A stretch of 64,000 bases of DNA from Spirosoma sp. 48-14 (GTDB lineage Bacteria; Bacteroidota; Bacteroidia; Cytophagales; Spirosomataceae), in NCBI RefSeq assembly GCF_001898575.1, contig NZ_MKUD01000029.1, positions 40,931-104,930 on the forward strand, read 5' to 3'. The position numbers were made by a program, and so were the translations under genes. This document shows positions 41,409-51,562 of this stretch, in pieces (position 1 is the first letter of the stretch; each line of letters begins with the position of its first letter). A model generated the notes under the pieces. The model had not been told where the DNA came from. It ran no database searches and saw only the letters and a list, made by a program, of their open reading frames with translations.

Positions 41409-42761
41409 ATGAAAAAGCATAATTTATTAATCTCTTCACTGCTTTTGGGCGGGCTTCTGACGCAATCGGTAGTTGCGCAGGTGGCTACGTTGAATACCCG
41501 GATGGATAAAATGGCTGAAAGCCTTGAGAAAAAGGTGGTAACCTGGCGTCGGGATTTTCACCAGCATCCTGAATTGGGAAACCGGGAGTTTCAGACAGCC
41601 GCCAAAATTGCCGCCCATTTGCAGTCGCTGGGTATGGAGGTGAAAACGGGTGTGGGCAAAACTGGCGTTGTGGGTTTGCTAAAGGGAGGTAAACCCGGCC
41701 CGGTGGTGGCGCTTCGGGCTGATATGGACGGATTGCCAGTAACCGAGCGGGTCGATATTCCCTTTAAATCGCAGGAGCGGACGGAGTATAATGGCCAGCA
41801 AACGGGGGTTATGCACGCTTGCGGACACGACTCGCACGTGGCCATTTTGATGGGGGTAGCTGAAATTCTGACATCCGTTAAGGCTGATCTGCGTGGAACG
41901 GTTAAGTTTATTTTTCAGCCAGCCGAAGAAGGGGCTCCCCAGGGTGAAGAGGGGGGCGCTTATCTGATGGTGAAAGAGGGGGTTCTGGAAAACCCGAAAG
42001 TGGATGCCATTTTTGGACTGCATATCAACTCACAAACCGAAGTAGGAACCATTAAGTACCGTCCGGGCGCTACGATGGCTGCAGTTGATTCGTATGCGAT
42101 TAAAATTAAAGGAAAGCAGGCGCATGGTGCGGCTCCCTGGTCGAGTGTAGACCCTATCGTAACGTCAGCACAGGTAGTTATGGGCTTGCAAACTATTGTA
42201 AGTCGTAACCTTACATTAACCGATAACCCTGCCGTGGTAACGGTTGGTGCATTGCATAGTGGTATCCGTCAGAATATTATTCCCGAAGAAGCAAACATGA
42301 TTGGTACCATTCGCACCTTCAGCCCCGAAGCCCAGCAACTGGTGCATCGCCGGATTAACGAGATCGCTACCAATATTGCCGAAAGCGCTGGCGCTAAAGC
42401 CGAAGTGAAGATTGATGTGATGTATCCGGTTACATACAACGATCCGAAACTAACCGACCAGATGATTCCATCGCTCGAAACGGTTGCCGGAAAGAACAAT
42501 GTGAAAATTACGCCTGCGCAAACCGGAGCCGAAGATTTCTCGTTCTACCAGCAAAAAGTGCCAGGCTTCTTTTTCTTCCTGGGAGGAATGCCTAAAGGCA
42601 AAAAAGGAACGGAAGTGCCTTCGCACCATACGCCCGATTTTTACATCGACGAAGGCGGTTTTGTGCTGGGGATGAAATCGTTATGCCGCCTAACTACCGA
42701 TTATATGGAATTCGCCAACAAAGGCGTTGCCGTTAAGGAATTGACTCTGGGTGGTCAGTAG
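41409..42761 (+). CDS. M20 family metallo-amidohydrolase/peptidase
   Basis: 450 aa from the ATG at 41409, which starts a signal peptide (MKKHNLLISSLLLGGLLTQS); the frame continues upstream to 41367 but without gain. The M20D motifs are DFHQHPELGNREF, ALRADMDGLPV (Asp ligand), MHACGHDSHVAIL (Cys/His ligands), QPAEEGAPQGEEGGA (catalytic Glu) and GAEDFSFYQQKVPGFFFFLG near the end. These match N-acyl-amino acid or peptide amidohydrolases (hippurate hydrolase/IAA-amino acid hydrolase type). It should release free amino acids from acylated ones outside the cytoplasm. It is followed by a 23-bp perfect hairpin. Confidence 0.92.
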   Translation: MKKHNLLISSLLLGGLLTQSVVAQVATLNTRMDKMAESLEKKVVTWRRDFHQHPELGNREFQTAAKIAAHLQSLGMEVKTGVGKTGVVGLLKGGKPGPVVALRADMDGLPVTERVDIPFKSQERTEYNGQQTGVMHACGHDSHVAILMGVAEILTSVKADLRGTVKFIFQPAEEGAPQGEEGGAYLMVKEGVLENPKVDAIFGLHINSQTEVGTIKYRPGATMAAVDSYAIKIKGKQAHGAAPWSSVDPIVTSAQVVMGLQTIVSRNLTLTDNPAVVTVGALHSGIRQNIIPEEANMIGTIRTFSPEAQQLVHRRINEIATNIAESAGAKAEVKIDVMYPVTYNDPKLTDQMIPSLETVAGKNNVKITPAQTGAEDFSFYQQKVPGFFFFLGGMPKGKKGTEVPSHHTPDFYIDEGGFVLGMKSLCRLTTDYMEFANKGVAVKELTLGGQ

Positions 42762-42766
42762 AAATG

Positions 42767-42828
42767 TAAACACAGAGGCACAGCGAACACAAAGTTTTAT
42801 CTCTATGTTCGCTGTGCCTCTGTGTTTA
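42767..42828. repeat. Long perfect inverted repeat (CACAGAGGCACAGCGAACAC type)
   Basis: Arms 42767-42789 and 42806-42828 are 23 bp and perfectly complementary with a 16-nt loop. The arm is built of degenerate 8-mers (CACAGAGG, CACAGCGA, ACACAAAG). It lies between two convergent genes. The right arm's outer TTA at 42826-42828 is the stop codon of the SDR gene, and the left edge is 5 nt beyond the M20 stop codon. Confidence 0.92.
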
Positions 42829-43623
42829 AACCCCTTTTCGATTGCGAAGAATTCTGGATAATAGGTTCGGAAAGAATCGTTTGAGGTAGATGCCGTAGAT
42901 TTCAGACCCTCCAATATAGACTTCCTCTTTTTGCGCATCAACAGCCTGTAGCAACCGCTGGGCAAAGGTGTCGGGAGCCATTCCCTCTTCCTGATTATCA
43001 TCCATTCTGTTATGCTTCTGCCCACTGGCTTCCAGGGCATTGAGCGAAATAGCTGTTCGGATATAGCCAGGACACACAATGGTTACACGAAGACCAGCCT
43101 CATAGACTTCCGACCGAAGGGCATCGAAAAAGCCGTGTAGGGCATGTTTACTGGCACAGTAGCCGGAGCGTTGTTTGGTGGCTAATTTTCCCGCTACACT
43201 ACTGGTCACTACAAAATGGCCGTTGCCCTGTGCCAGCATAATCGGTAAAACGGCTTTGGTGAGCGCAACCACCCCGAAAAAATTGACTTCCATAATCTGC
43301 CGGTAAACCGAAAAATCGGTATCAGCTACCATACTTCGCTGGCTGATGCCCGCGTTTTGAAATAAATAGTCAATACGGCCAAATCGCTGGCGTACCGTTT
43401 CTACATGTGCAGGCAAGCTTTTTATATCCGTCATATCCATCGGTACGATCAATACCTGGGATGCTGGTAGACCCGTTTGGTTAGCGACCCGCTGTAACTC
43501 ATCGGCACGACGCGCAGATAGTATAAGAGATATGTTTTGCTGCTTAGATAGGGCTAACGCAACGGCCTCTCCGATACCAGACGATGCGCCCGTAATCCAG
43601 ACGACAGAATTGGAGAAAAGCAT
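42826..43623 (-). CDS. Short-chain dehydrogenase/reductase
   Basis: 265 aa, a normal SDR length. NAD(P) binding WITGASSGIGEA at residues 9-20; NAG at 90-92; catalytic Ser in VTSSVAG (141-142), Tyr155 and Lys159 in YCASK. The extension of about 40 residues with a Pro/Arg-rich C-terminus resembles the DHRS7-like membrane-associated SDR group of Bacteroidota. The substrate is unknown. Its stop codon TAA is the outer end of the hairpin arm at 42806-42828. It is 66 nt downstream of the LD-carboxypeptidase with another hairpin between them. Confidence 0.9.
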   Translation of the reverse strand: MLFSNSVVWITGASSGIGEAVALALSKQQNISLILSARRADELQRVANQTGLPASQVLIVPMDMTDIKSLPAHVETVRQRFGRIDYLFQNAGISQRSMVADTDFSVYRQIMEVNFFGVVALTKAVLPIMLAQGNGHFVVTSSVAGKLATKQRSGYCASKHALHGFFDALRSEVYEAGLRVTIVCPGYIRTAISLNALEASGQKHNRMDDNQEEGMAPDTFAQRLLQAVDAQKEEVYIGGSEIYGIYLKRFFPNLLSRILRNRKGV

Positions 43624-43625
43624 GA

Positions 43626-43720
43626 GATTAATTTTTCGACAGGATTACAGGATGAACATGATTTGACTCTTAACAATCAGAAATCATGTTCATCCTGTAA
43701 ATCCTGTCGAAAAATTAATC
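43626..43720. repeat. Long inverted repeat (ACAGGATTACAGGATGAACATGAT type) overlapping a gene end
   Basis: Left arm 43626-43664 and right arm 43681-43720 are complementary over 39 bp with a single 1-nt bulge; the loop is 16 nt. The right arm contains the last nine codons (INFSTGFTG) and the TGA (43690-43692) of the LD-carboxypeptidase. The left arm starts 2 nt upstream of the SDR start codon. The arm repeats the word ACAGGAT. Confidence 0.93.
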
Positions 43721-44643
43721 CGCACGTTTTGTTTTGCTACGACAAGTTCGACTTCCTGACCAATTGGCAACGCCAGGTTGAACGGAACGTGCCCAGCCGG
43801 AAAATCAAACAGCACCGGGTAGCTGTAGGCCGAAACGGCATCGGCAATAATCTCGAAGGCGTCCTTACCAAAAGGAAGCGACGTGTTAGCACGCATATCG
43901 GTAAACTGGCCGACGACCAAACCGGCCAGATTGGCCAGCCGCCCGGCCCGCCGAAACTGGGTGAGCATGCGGTCGAGGGAGAAAAACGTTTCGTCGATGT
44001 CTTCGATGAACAGAATTTTTCCAGACAAATCCACATCGGTAGGCGTACCGATCGAATTACTCAGCATGGTCAAATTGCCCCCTACTAATGCACCTGTGAC
44101 CTGACCGAGACGGTTAAGGGGATGTACGGGTACGGTGTACTGAGCGGGCGTTTCACCAAACAACCACTGTCGTACCGACTCCAGTGAAGCGGCTCGGTCA
44201 GGATCGCCAAACTGACGAGGCATAAGCCCGTGCAGACTCACAATCTGATGGTTGAACAACAGGCTGAGTAATACCGTTACGTCGCTGAAACCGATTAGCC
44301 ATTTTGGATTAGCCCGTAATCCCGTCAGATCAAGACCATCAGCAATGCGGTAGCAACCATACCCACCCCGGGCGGCAAACACAGCTCGAACGCCTGGGTC
44401 ATCGAATAATCGTTGAATGTCGGCCCGCCGGAGGTCATCTGAACCGGCAAAAGGTCCGTCAATCGTATGCAAACTATCCCCTTCGATCACGTTTAGCTGC
44501 CAGTCTTCTCGCAAAATGCGAAGCCCATCGGCTAATTCTTCGTAAGGAAACCAACTCGCAGGAGCCACTACGCCAACCGTATCGCCGGGCTGTAAAAAAG
44601 GAGGTAGAATCAACGTTAATGTATTGTTTTTTGAGGTACTCAA
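43690..44643 (-). CDS. LD-carboxypeptidase (peptidase S66 family)
   Basis: 317 aa. LPPFLQPGDTVGVVAPAS (~12-29) opens the N-terminal domain; RGGYGCYRIADGLD and WLIGFSDVTVLL (Ser in GFSD, nucleophile) follow, then LFIEDIDETFFSLDRML (Glu) and PAGHVPFNLALPIG (His near the end), completing the Ser-Glu-His set. The enzyme removes the terminal D-Ala from muropeptide tetrapeptides in cell-wall recycling. Its ATG overlaps the stop of the upstream Kir-channel gene (ATGA), so the two are translationally coupled. Its C-terminal nine codons are part of the hairpin repeat at 43681-43720. Confidence 0.93.
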   Translation of the reverse strand: MSTSKNNTLTLILPPFLQPGDTVGVVAPASWFPYEELADGLRILREDWQLNVIEGDSLHTIDGPFAGSDDLRRADIQRLFDDPGVRAVFAARGGYGCYRIADGLDLTGLRANPKWLIGFSDVTVLLSLLFNHQIVSLHGLMPRQFGDPDRAASLESVRQWLFGETPAQYTVPVHPLNRLGQVTGALVGGNLTMLSNSIGTPTDVDLSGKILFIEDIDETFFSLDRMLTQFRRAGRLANLAGLVVGQFTDMRANTSLPFGKDAFEIIADAVSAYSYPVLFDFPAGHVPFNLALPIGQEVELVVAKQNVRINFSTGFTG

Positions 44644-45632
44644 TTCAACGGTACTTCTTCAATATCGTCAAGCTTATCCAGGTCAAGCAGGACACGACCC
44701 GTTTGTGCCCCATCGTACATAGGCCGAAATTTATACCCCCAGCGAACCTCATCGTGGCGGTACGAAAAACGTCGATGCACACCCTGCACAAAGGTGTCGT
44801 CCAGTGCCTGAAACGAAATCAAAAATTCAGTATCTGATTTTTCCAGATCTTCAGCGGTAAGGCCGTACAAAGGGCTGGTTTCTGTAATGGCGTGTACCAG
44901 CGTCCAGTTGGCCGGGAAGAAAGCTACTTTATTCCGCTCGAGATGTAGGTTATAATATTTTCGGGCCAGCGAACCTTTGTCATTTGCTTCCACCCTTGAT
45001 AAGCTAACAGTGATTTCCAGGTTAATAAGCTGATTCGGTCGGGTGTTGATAATTCGAAACATCCAGGCATTTACATCCAGATAGGGGGCCAGTACAGCGT
45101 GTTTCGAAAAACGGATGTGGGCTACCGGGCGCGAAAACCGACCGTAGAGTAGCCCGGTGGCGAGGGCAAATGCCAATAGCCCAACCATCGACTCGAAAGC
45201 CGAAATACAACTGGTCAGGAAACTATTGGGTGAAATATGCCCATAGCCTACGGTCGTGAGTGTTTGGGAGCTAAAAAAGAAACACTTCCAGAAGGGCCCA
45301 TAAATGGAGTCGTCGTCCATGCCTTCGAGAGTGCCAGCACCCGCCAGCATATATATGCCCGCAAAAAGCGTATTTGCTGTCAGATATGCCAGTAAAATCC
45401 AGCCAAAAAAATGCGACCAGCTCATGGTAATGAGTCGGTTATAAACATTTAACTGGTCCCATAAACTGACATTGGCATGAACAAAATTGAAGCTCCCGTC
45501 CTGATTGACCAATCGGGCCTGGGCATCGGTGAGTTTGGTGCCAAAGCCGATGTCGTTTCGTTGTTCTTCCTGTTCAACTAACCGACTGTTTTTGGGGGTC
45601 TTCTTAAAAACCTGGCGGGTTGATGAATTCAT
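44640..45632 (-). CDS. Inward-rectifier (KirBac-type) potassium channel
   Basis: 330 aa. Two transmembrane helices (~75-95 and ~140-160) flank a pore loop with the K+ filter TVGYG at residues 127-131. The amphipathic slide helix region (WDQLNVYNRLITMSWSHFFGW in the centre) comes just before TM1. The C-terminal half is the immunoglobulin-like cytoplasmic domain of IRK channels (RFSKHAVLAPYLDVNAWMFRI, LEITVSLSRVE). Such channels pass K+ and respond to lipids and ligands. It is divergent from the Na+/H+ antiporter (109 nt between starts) and overlaps the LD-carboxypeptidase by 4 nt. Confidence 0.94.
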   Translation of the reverse strand: MNSSTRQVFKKTPKNSRLVEQEEQRNDIGFGTKLTDAQARLVNQDGSFNFVHANVSLWDQLNVYNRLITMSWSHFFGWILLAYLTANTLFAGIYMLAGAGTLEGMDDDSIYGPFWKCFFFSSQTLTTVGYGHISPNSFLTSCISAFESMVGLLAFALATGLLYGRFSRPVAHIRFSKHAVLAPYLDVNAWMFRIINTRPNQLINLEITVSLSRVEANDKGSLARKYYNLHLERNKVAFFPANWTLVHAITETSPLYGLTAEDLEKSDTEFLISFQALDDTFVQGVHRRFSYRHDEVRWGYKFRPMYDGAQTGRVLLDLDKLDDIEEVPLN

Positions 45633-45741
45633 AATGAGTAGAATTGTTACTCTATCACCAGTTATGGTCTACTGACAAAGTTATAGCAAATTTGTTGGGC
45701 TTTAACCGCTAAGCTGCAATCATTCCAATTCTGATCATTCA

Positions 45742-47340
45742 ATGCATCCAATTGAAATTGTAACAGGTCTGCTGGGCGTCACGACCTTATTGGTGGTGAT
45801 AGCCCGTTGGCTGCGCATATCGTATCCAATCCTACTGGTTATTGTAGGTCTTCTGATTGGCTGGATTCCGGGCTTACCTCCCGTTATTTTGTCGCCAGAT
45901 GAGGTTTTCCTGGTTTTCCTACCCCCATTATTGTACTCGGCTGCCTGGCAGATCGATAATCTGGAACTAAAATTATACAGTCGGTCGGTATCGTTGCTGG
46001 CTGTAGGCCTGGTTTTATTCACCTCAACACTGGTCGCCCTGGTTGCTCACACATTTATTCCTGGTTTTTCACTGGCGCAGGGCTACTTGCTGGGAGCTAT
46101 TATTGCACCCCCTGATGCTGTAGCGGCTACGTCCGTTATGCGAGGACTTAACATACCCAGGCAAATTACGACCATACTTGAGGGCGAAAGTCTGGTAAAC
46201 GATGCTACCAGCCTGATTATCTATCGCTATGGACTAGTGGCGATACTCACCAATCATTTTGTCCTTTGGGAGGCCAGTTATCAGTTTATTGGTATTGCGT
46301 TGATTAGTGTAGCGATTGGGCTGGCCATTGGCTGGATAATGATTTGGGTTCATCGAATCATCAGTAAAGATAATGTGACCAGCACGGCCATAACACTACT
46401 AACCCCCTACGGCTCTTACCTGATTGCCGAAAACTTTCACCTATCCGGTGTATTGGCCGTGGTAACGACGGGCTTATTTCTGTCGGCCCGAACCTCCCAG
46501 ATTTTTACCTATCACAGTCGATTACAGACAAATTCGGTCTGGGAGATCGTCGTTTTTCTACTCAATGGACTCGTCTTTATCCTGATCGGTCTGCAACTAC
46601 CCATGATTGTGGCTGATCTGAACGGATATACGCTCCCTGAAGCGATCAACTATGCCTTATTGATCAGTGTGGTGGCAGTTATTAGTCGGCTGATATGGGT
46701 GTTTCCCGGCGCCTATCTGCCACGCTTGCTCAGTTCACGTATCCGCAAACGCGAAGACAAACCAGCCTGGCAGCAGATTATGGTTGTTGGTTGGGCGGGT
46801 ATGCGTGGGGTTGTCTCGCTGGCTGGTGCTTTGGCGTTGCCCAATACCTTACCCAATGGTCAACCCTTTCCGGCTCGCGACCTGATTTTGTTCATCACAT
46901 TTATTGTTATTCTGGTTACGCTGGTTATACAAGGGCTGACCTTACCCGTGCTGGTGGAAACCCTCAATGTGCGCGAGGATGTCGATGAAAAACAGGAAGA
47001 ACGCAAGTTGCGTCGTAGAATGGCACTACAGGTGATTACGCATCTGGAAGAAAATCACTCAGCAGGGTCTGTACATGATGATGTGCTCAACTATGTGAAA
47101 AATACGTACGAACTACGAATCAATGAGCTGAATGGGATGCTACGCGGCTCAATCAGCACTCCTCACAAACCAACAGAACTCTATCAGCAGGCTATACGCC
47201 TGCAATTAGAGCTAATTGATGTGGAACGTACAGTGCTAACCGAGCAGCGCCAAAGTACGCTACTGGATGGGGAGGTCATACGAAAAATGGAACAGGAGTT
47301 GGATCTGGAAGCAGCTCGTCTGAGCTTAGCCCAACCATAG
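45742..47340 (+). CDS. Na+/H+ antiporter, CPA1 family (NhaP-like)
   Basis: 532 aa. About 12 transmembrane helices span residues ~1-420. The family motifs are PPDAVAATSVMRGLNIPRQITTILEGESLVNDATSLI around 115-151, read as PPDAVA and EGESLVNDAT, and GWAGMRGVVSLAGALALP near 350. A cytoplasmic tail of about 100 residues follows. It exchanges Na+ (or K+) for H+ and so contributes to pH and ion homeostasis. It is transcribed away from the Kir channel; the pairing suggests a shared ion-balance role. Confidence 0.93.
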   Translation: MHPIEIVTGLLGVTTLLVVIARWLRISYPILLVIVGLLIGWIPGLPPVILSPDEVFLVFLPPLLYSAAWQIDNLELKLYSRSVSLLAVGLVLFTSTLVALVAHTFIPGFSLAQGYLLGAIIAPPDAVAATSVMRGLNIPRQITTILEGESLVNDATSLIIYRYGLVAILTNHFVLWEASYQFIGIALISVAIGLAIGWIMIWVHRIISKDNVTSTAITLLTPYGSYLIAENFHLSGVLAVVTTGLFLSARTSQIFTYHSRLQTNSVWEIVVFLLNGLVFILIGLQLPMIVADLNGYTLPEAINYALLISVVAVISRLIWVFPGAYLPRLLSSRIRKREDKPAWQQIMVVGWAGMRGVVSLAGALALPNTLPNGQPFPARDLILFITFIVILVTLVIQGLTLPVLVETLNVREDVDEKQEERKLRRRMALQVITHLEENHSAGSVHDDVLNYVKNTYELRINELNGMLRGSISTPHKPTELYQQAIRLQLELIDVERTVLTEQRQSTLLDGEVIRKMEQELDLEAARLSLAQP

Positions 47341-47522
47341 GATAAAATTGGGATATATTCTAGGAATGGCAAGTGGTTAATAGCTAGGATATTAAATGGC
47401 TTTATCGGAGAATTAACGATTATGCAACAGTTTTTTTGTTGTGCATTAGGTAAATCTACTTATATTTATACCCAGTTTCTTCGAAACCCCATCCGTAATA
47501 ATTCCTTACTAATTAGTAACCT

Positions 47523-48521
47523 ATGGCATTTCATCAGGGTATGATCAGTTTGGTTGTACCCGCTTATAACGAAGAAGAGAATCTTCCCGTACTGGTGCAT
47601 CGGTTGATGGCGGTGATGGCACAGTATGAATCGTACGAAATCCTGATCGTTGACGACGGTAGTTCTGACCAAACCCGCTATGTATTGCGGCAATTGAGCC
47701 AGGAATATCCGGTTGTGCGGTTCATTTCCTTCTCCCGAAATTTTGGCCATCAGATGGCTTTACGGGCTGGCTACGATAACGCGCGGGGAGCCGCTGTTAT
47801 TTGCCTGGATGCCGATCTGCAGCACCCACCCGAATTGATTCCGGCATTAATCGAAAAATGGCGCCAGGGCTTTGAGGTGGTTTATACCGTCCGACGGCCC
47901 GATCCTAAGCTGTCGTGGTTCAAACGCACTACCTCAAAATATTTCTACCGGGTGTTGCGCCGGGTTTCGAACCTGGAAATTGAAGATGGGGCTGCTGATT
48001 TCCGGCTGCTTGATCGGAAAGTTGTAGATACCATCAAGCAGTTCAAAGAAGCTGATTTGTTTCTGCGGGGTGCTATTTCATGGGTAGGCTTCCGGCAATG
48101 CCGCATTTTGTATGAGCCAGCCGCCCGGTATGCGGGGCGTTCGAAATATTCGTTCCGTAAGATGATGCAACTGGCGGCTATGGGCATTACGTCGTTCTCA
48201 ACGCGTCCGCTTTACCTATCGGTCACCCTCGGTTTTTGCATGTCGTTATTTGCTGTCCTGTTTGGGGCCGAAGCGATTTATGAGCATTACTTTACCAATG
48301 AAACCGTATCGGGCTGGACAACGCTGGTGTTGCTGCTGGTGCTGATTGGTGGGGTACAGTTTATCATGATCGGCATTATTGGCGTATATTTGGGCAAAAC
48401 GTTTGTCGAAGTGAAAGGCCGACCTGCTTATATTATCGGCGACACGAGCGAGATCGAGGAGACTGTAACGCCATGGCAATCCCCAATCGAGGAAGAAATA
48501 TTTTATTCACCGTTGACGTAG
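47523..48521 (+). CDS. Family 2 glycosyltransferase (dolichol-P/undecaprenyl-P glycosyltransferase-like)
   Basis: 332 aa. The GT2 start ISLVVPAYNEEENLPVLVHRL, the sugar-nucleotide-binding VDDGSSD (~43) and the DXD-like CLDADLQHPPELIP (~95) lead to DGAADFRLLDRKVVD (~158). Two C-terminal transmembrane helices (~235-255, 270-290) follow. This layout is that of GtrB/bactoprenol glucosyltransferases, which load a sugar onto a lipid carrier at the inner membrane. It overlaps the deacetylase gene by 49 nt. A promoter candidate TTG-N19-TATATTTA lies at 47439-47468. Confidence 0.88.
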   Translation: MAFHQGMISLVVPAYNEEENLPVLVHRLMAVMAQYESYEILIVDDGSSDQTRYVLRQLSQEYPVVRFISFSRNFGHQMALRAGYDNARGAAVICLDADLQHPPELIPALIEKWRQGFEVVYTVRRPDPKLSWFKRTTSKYFYRVLRRVSNLEIEDGAADFRLLDRKVVDTIKQFKEADLFLRGAISWVGFRQCRILYEPAARYAGRSKYSFRKMMQLAAMGITSFSTRPLYLSVTLGFCMSLFAVLFGAEAIYEHYFTNETVSGWTTLVLLLVLIGGVQFIMIGIIGVYLGKTFVEVKGRPAYIIGDTSEIEETVTPWQSPIEEEIFYSPLT

Positions 48522-49264
48522 AAGAATTTGATACTGCCGTTGAATTCGGCCACAACATTCCATTGGATGAGCAGGTGGCCGTTTCAACGCGTGGGTTAAC
48601 CCTCCTGGCTGAGCGGTTCGATGCACTGGATGTTCGAACCACGATGTTCACAACGGCCAATTATGCCCTTCATGAGTCGGCCTTAGTGTTGCGTCTGGCC
48701 AACAGGCATGAAATAGCGTCGCACGGCTACTACCACACAACCTTTGAACCAGCCGATCTGCTCAAATCCCGATTAGCACTGGAAGATCTGCTCAAACGTC
48801 CGGTTACGGGCTTTCGACGGGCGCGGATGGGGTTTGTTGATCCAAACGATGTGAAGCAGGCTGGTTATCAGTATAATTCCTCGTTACACCCAACCTGGCT
48901 CCCTGGCCGATATAATCACTGGGGCGAACCCCGGCACCCGTTTCGGGAAGTGGGGGTCTGGCAAATTCCGGCATCGGTCACACCGATGCTTCGCTTACCA
49001 CTCTTCTGGCTGAGCCTGAAAAATTTTCCGTTTAGCTACTACAAATCACTTTGCCGACAGACCCTTAAAGCGGATGGTTTTCTGAACCTGTATGTCCACC
49101 CCTGGGAGTTTACGGACTTATCGGCTTATGAAAAAATTCCTACCTACGTGCGTCGGCATTCGCGCGATGAGTTGCTGGATCGGGTCGAAAAGCTGTTACG
49201 GTATTTGAAACCGATGGGCGAATTCAAGGGAATGCAGGAATTTGTAGACGAATTAAAAGTCTGA
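48473..49264 (+). CDS. Polysaccharide deacetylase (NodB-like) family protein
   Basis: 263 aa. The start overlaps the end of the glycosyltransferase by 49 nt in another frame; the Asp motif FTVDVEEFD lies only at residues 12-20, so no later start is possible. NodB motif 2 ASHGYYHTTFE (~83, His-x3-His zinc ligands) and a C-terminal LNLYVHPWEF (His) are present. The family removes acetyl groups from amino sugars. With the preceding lipid-linked glycosyltransferase it could modify a surface polysaccharide precursor. The overlap indicates tight coupling. Confidence 0.85.
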   Translation: MAIPNRGRNILFTVDVEEFDTAVEFGHNIPLDEQVAVSTRGLTLLAERFDALDVRTTMFTTANYALHESALVLRLANRHEIASHGYYHTTFEPADLLKSRLALEDLLKRPVTGFRRARMGFVDPNDVKQAGYQYNSSLHPTWLPGRYNHWGEPRHPFREVGVWQIPASVTPMLRLPLFWLSLKNFPFSYYKSLCRQTLKADGFLNLYVHPWEFTDLSAYEKIPTYVRRHSRDELLDRVEKLLRYLKPMGEFKGMQEFVDELKV

Positions 49265-49267
49265 TCG

Positions 49268-49296
49268 ACTGTCTAAACAAAAAACGTTTAGACAGT
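49268..49296. terminator. Hairpin between convergent deacetylase and DUF721 genes
   Basis: ACTGTCTAAAC pairs perfectly with GTTTAGACAGT around AAAAAAC. It starts 3 nt after the deacetylase stop. T-richness on both sides is moderate. Confidence 0.6.
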
Positions 49297-49316
49297 TTCT
49301 AAAACTTCAGAATTCT

Positions 49317-49643
49317 CTAGATAAAAATAACATCGTCAATGACATCGCTGCCCATGTCTTTGTTGACGAGTTGAATCAGTTTCTGTTTGGCGTTGACCAG
49401 TTCATTGCGAAGCGGGGCCGATGCAATTTCAATGTGAAGCTTTCGGTCGCGAACGTAGAGTCGGTTTGTTCGGGAGGCAATTGCTGGCCCCATCATTTTC
49501 CCCCAAAAAGCTTCCAGATAGGTTTCGTTAAAGCGGGTTTGAAGCTGGTAAGCCTTCAGCAGTTGCCCAATGGCGTCCTTTACAGTAGTGGTTCCTGCTA
49601 CCCGGGTAGCGTTGTCGCGATTGTAGCGGTACGTTTGGTTCAT
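49317..49643 (-). CDS. DUF721 (DciA-like) protein
   Basis: 108 aa. The pattern VKDAIGQLLKAYQLQTRFNETYLEAFWGKMMGPAIASRT, split here for length as AIGQLLKAYQL and WGKMMGPAIASRT, with LYVRDRKLHIEIASAPLRNEL after it, is the DUF721 fold. DUF721 in many bacteria is DciA, the loader of the replicative helicase DnaB. In Bacteroidota the short form without extra domains is common. It is convergent with the deacetylase. The function is inferred from family only. Confidence 0.82.
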   Translation of the reverse strand: MNQTYRYNRDNATRVAGTTTVKDAIGQLLKAYQLQTRFNETYLEAFWGKMMGPAIASRTNRLYVRDRKLHIEIASAPLRNELVNAKQKLIQLVNKDMGSDVIDDVIFI

Positions 49644-49752
49644 GGGGCGGAAGGTATTTTCACTGCAAAAGTAAAGAAGGATTAAACGCCATGTATGACA
49701 ATTGATGGCATTATGTAAAAAATAGTTAAACGCTTAGAAAAAGCAGCCGTTT

Positions 49753-49784
49753 TTTGGATTCGCACCCGTTGGCTGTTATACTTG
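49753..49784 (+). promoter_or_regulatory. Promoter of the metY-metX unit
   Basis: TTTG (49753-49756), 20 nt, then TATACTTG (49777-49784): one mismatch to the Bacteroidota consensus. Transcription would start near 49791, about 40 nt before the riboswitch. Confidence 0.6.
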
Positions 49785-49831
49785 CAGTATCAAGTCAATA
49801 GTTACGCGGTTTTATCATACCGACGCGCGTT

Positions 49832-51453
<1,622 letters not shown>

Positions 51454-51553
51454 TTTACAGTCTTTAGTCTTCAGTTTGCAGTGGACTGATGCTACATTGT
51501 TTTTAGGAATTCATCCATTGTAAACTGAAGACTACGATTTGTGAACTGAAAAC
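51454..51553. repeat. Imperfect inverted repeat of TCTTCAGTTT words between metY and metX
   Basis: TAGTCTTCAGTTT (from 51465) pairs with AAACTGAAGACTA in the right half; outside this core, words like AGTCTTTAG, TTTGCAGT and GTGAACTG give a longer imperfect stem. It starts right after the metY stop codon. Confidence 0.6.
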
Positions 51554-51562
51554 TTTTTTCCA

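Noticed and set aside
41205..41420. 72-residue N-terminal extension of the GH97 gene
   Set aside because: It would overlap the divergent M20 gene and put the signal peptide inside the protein.
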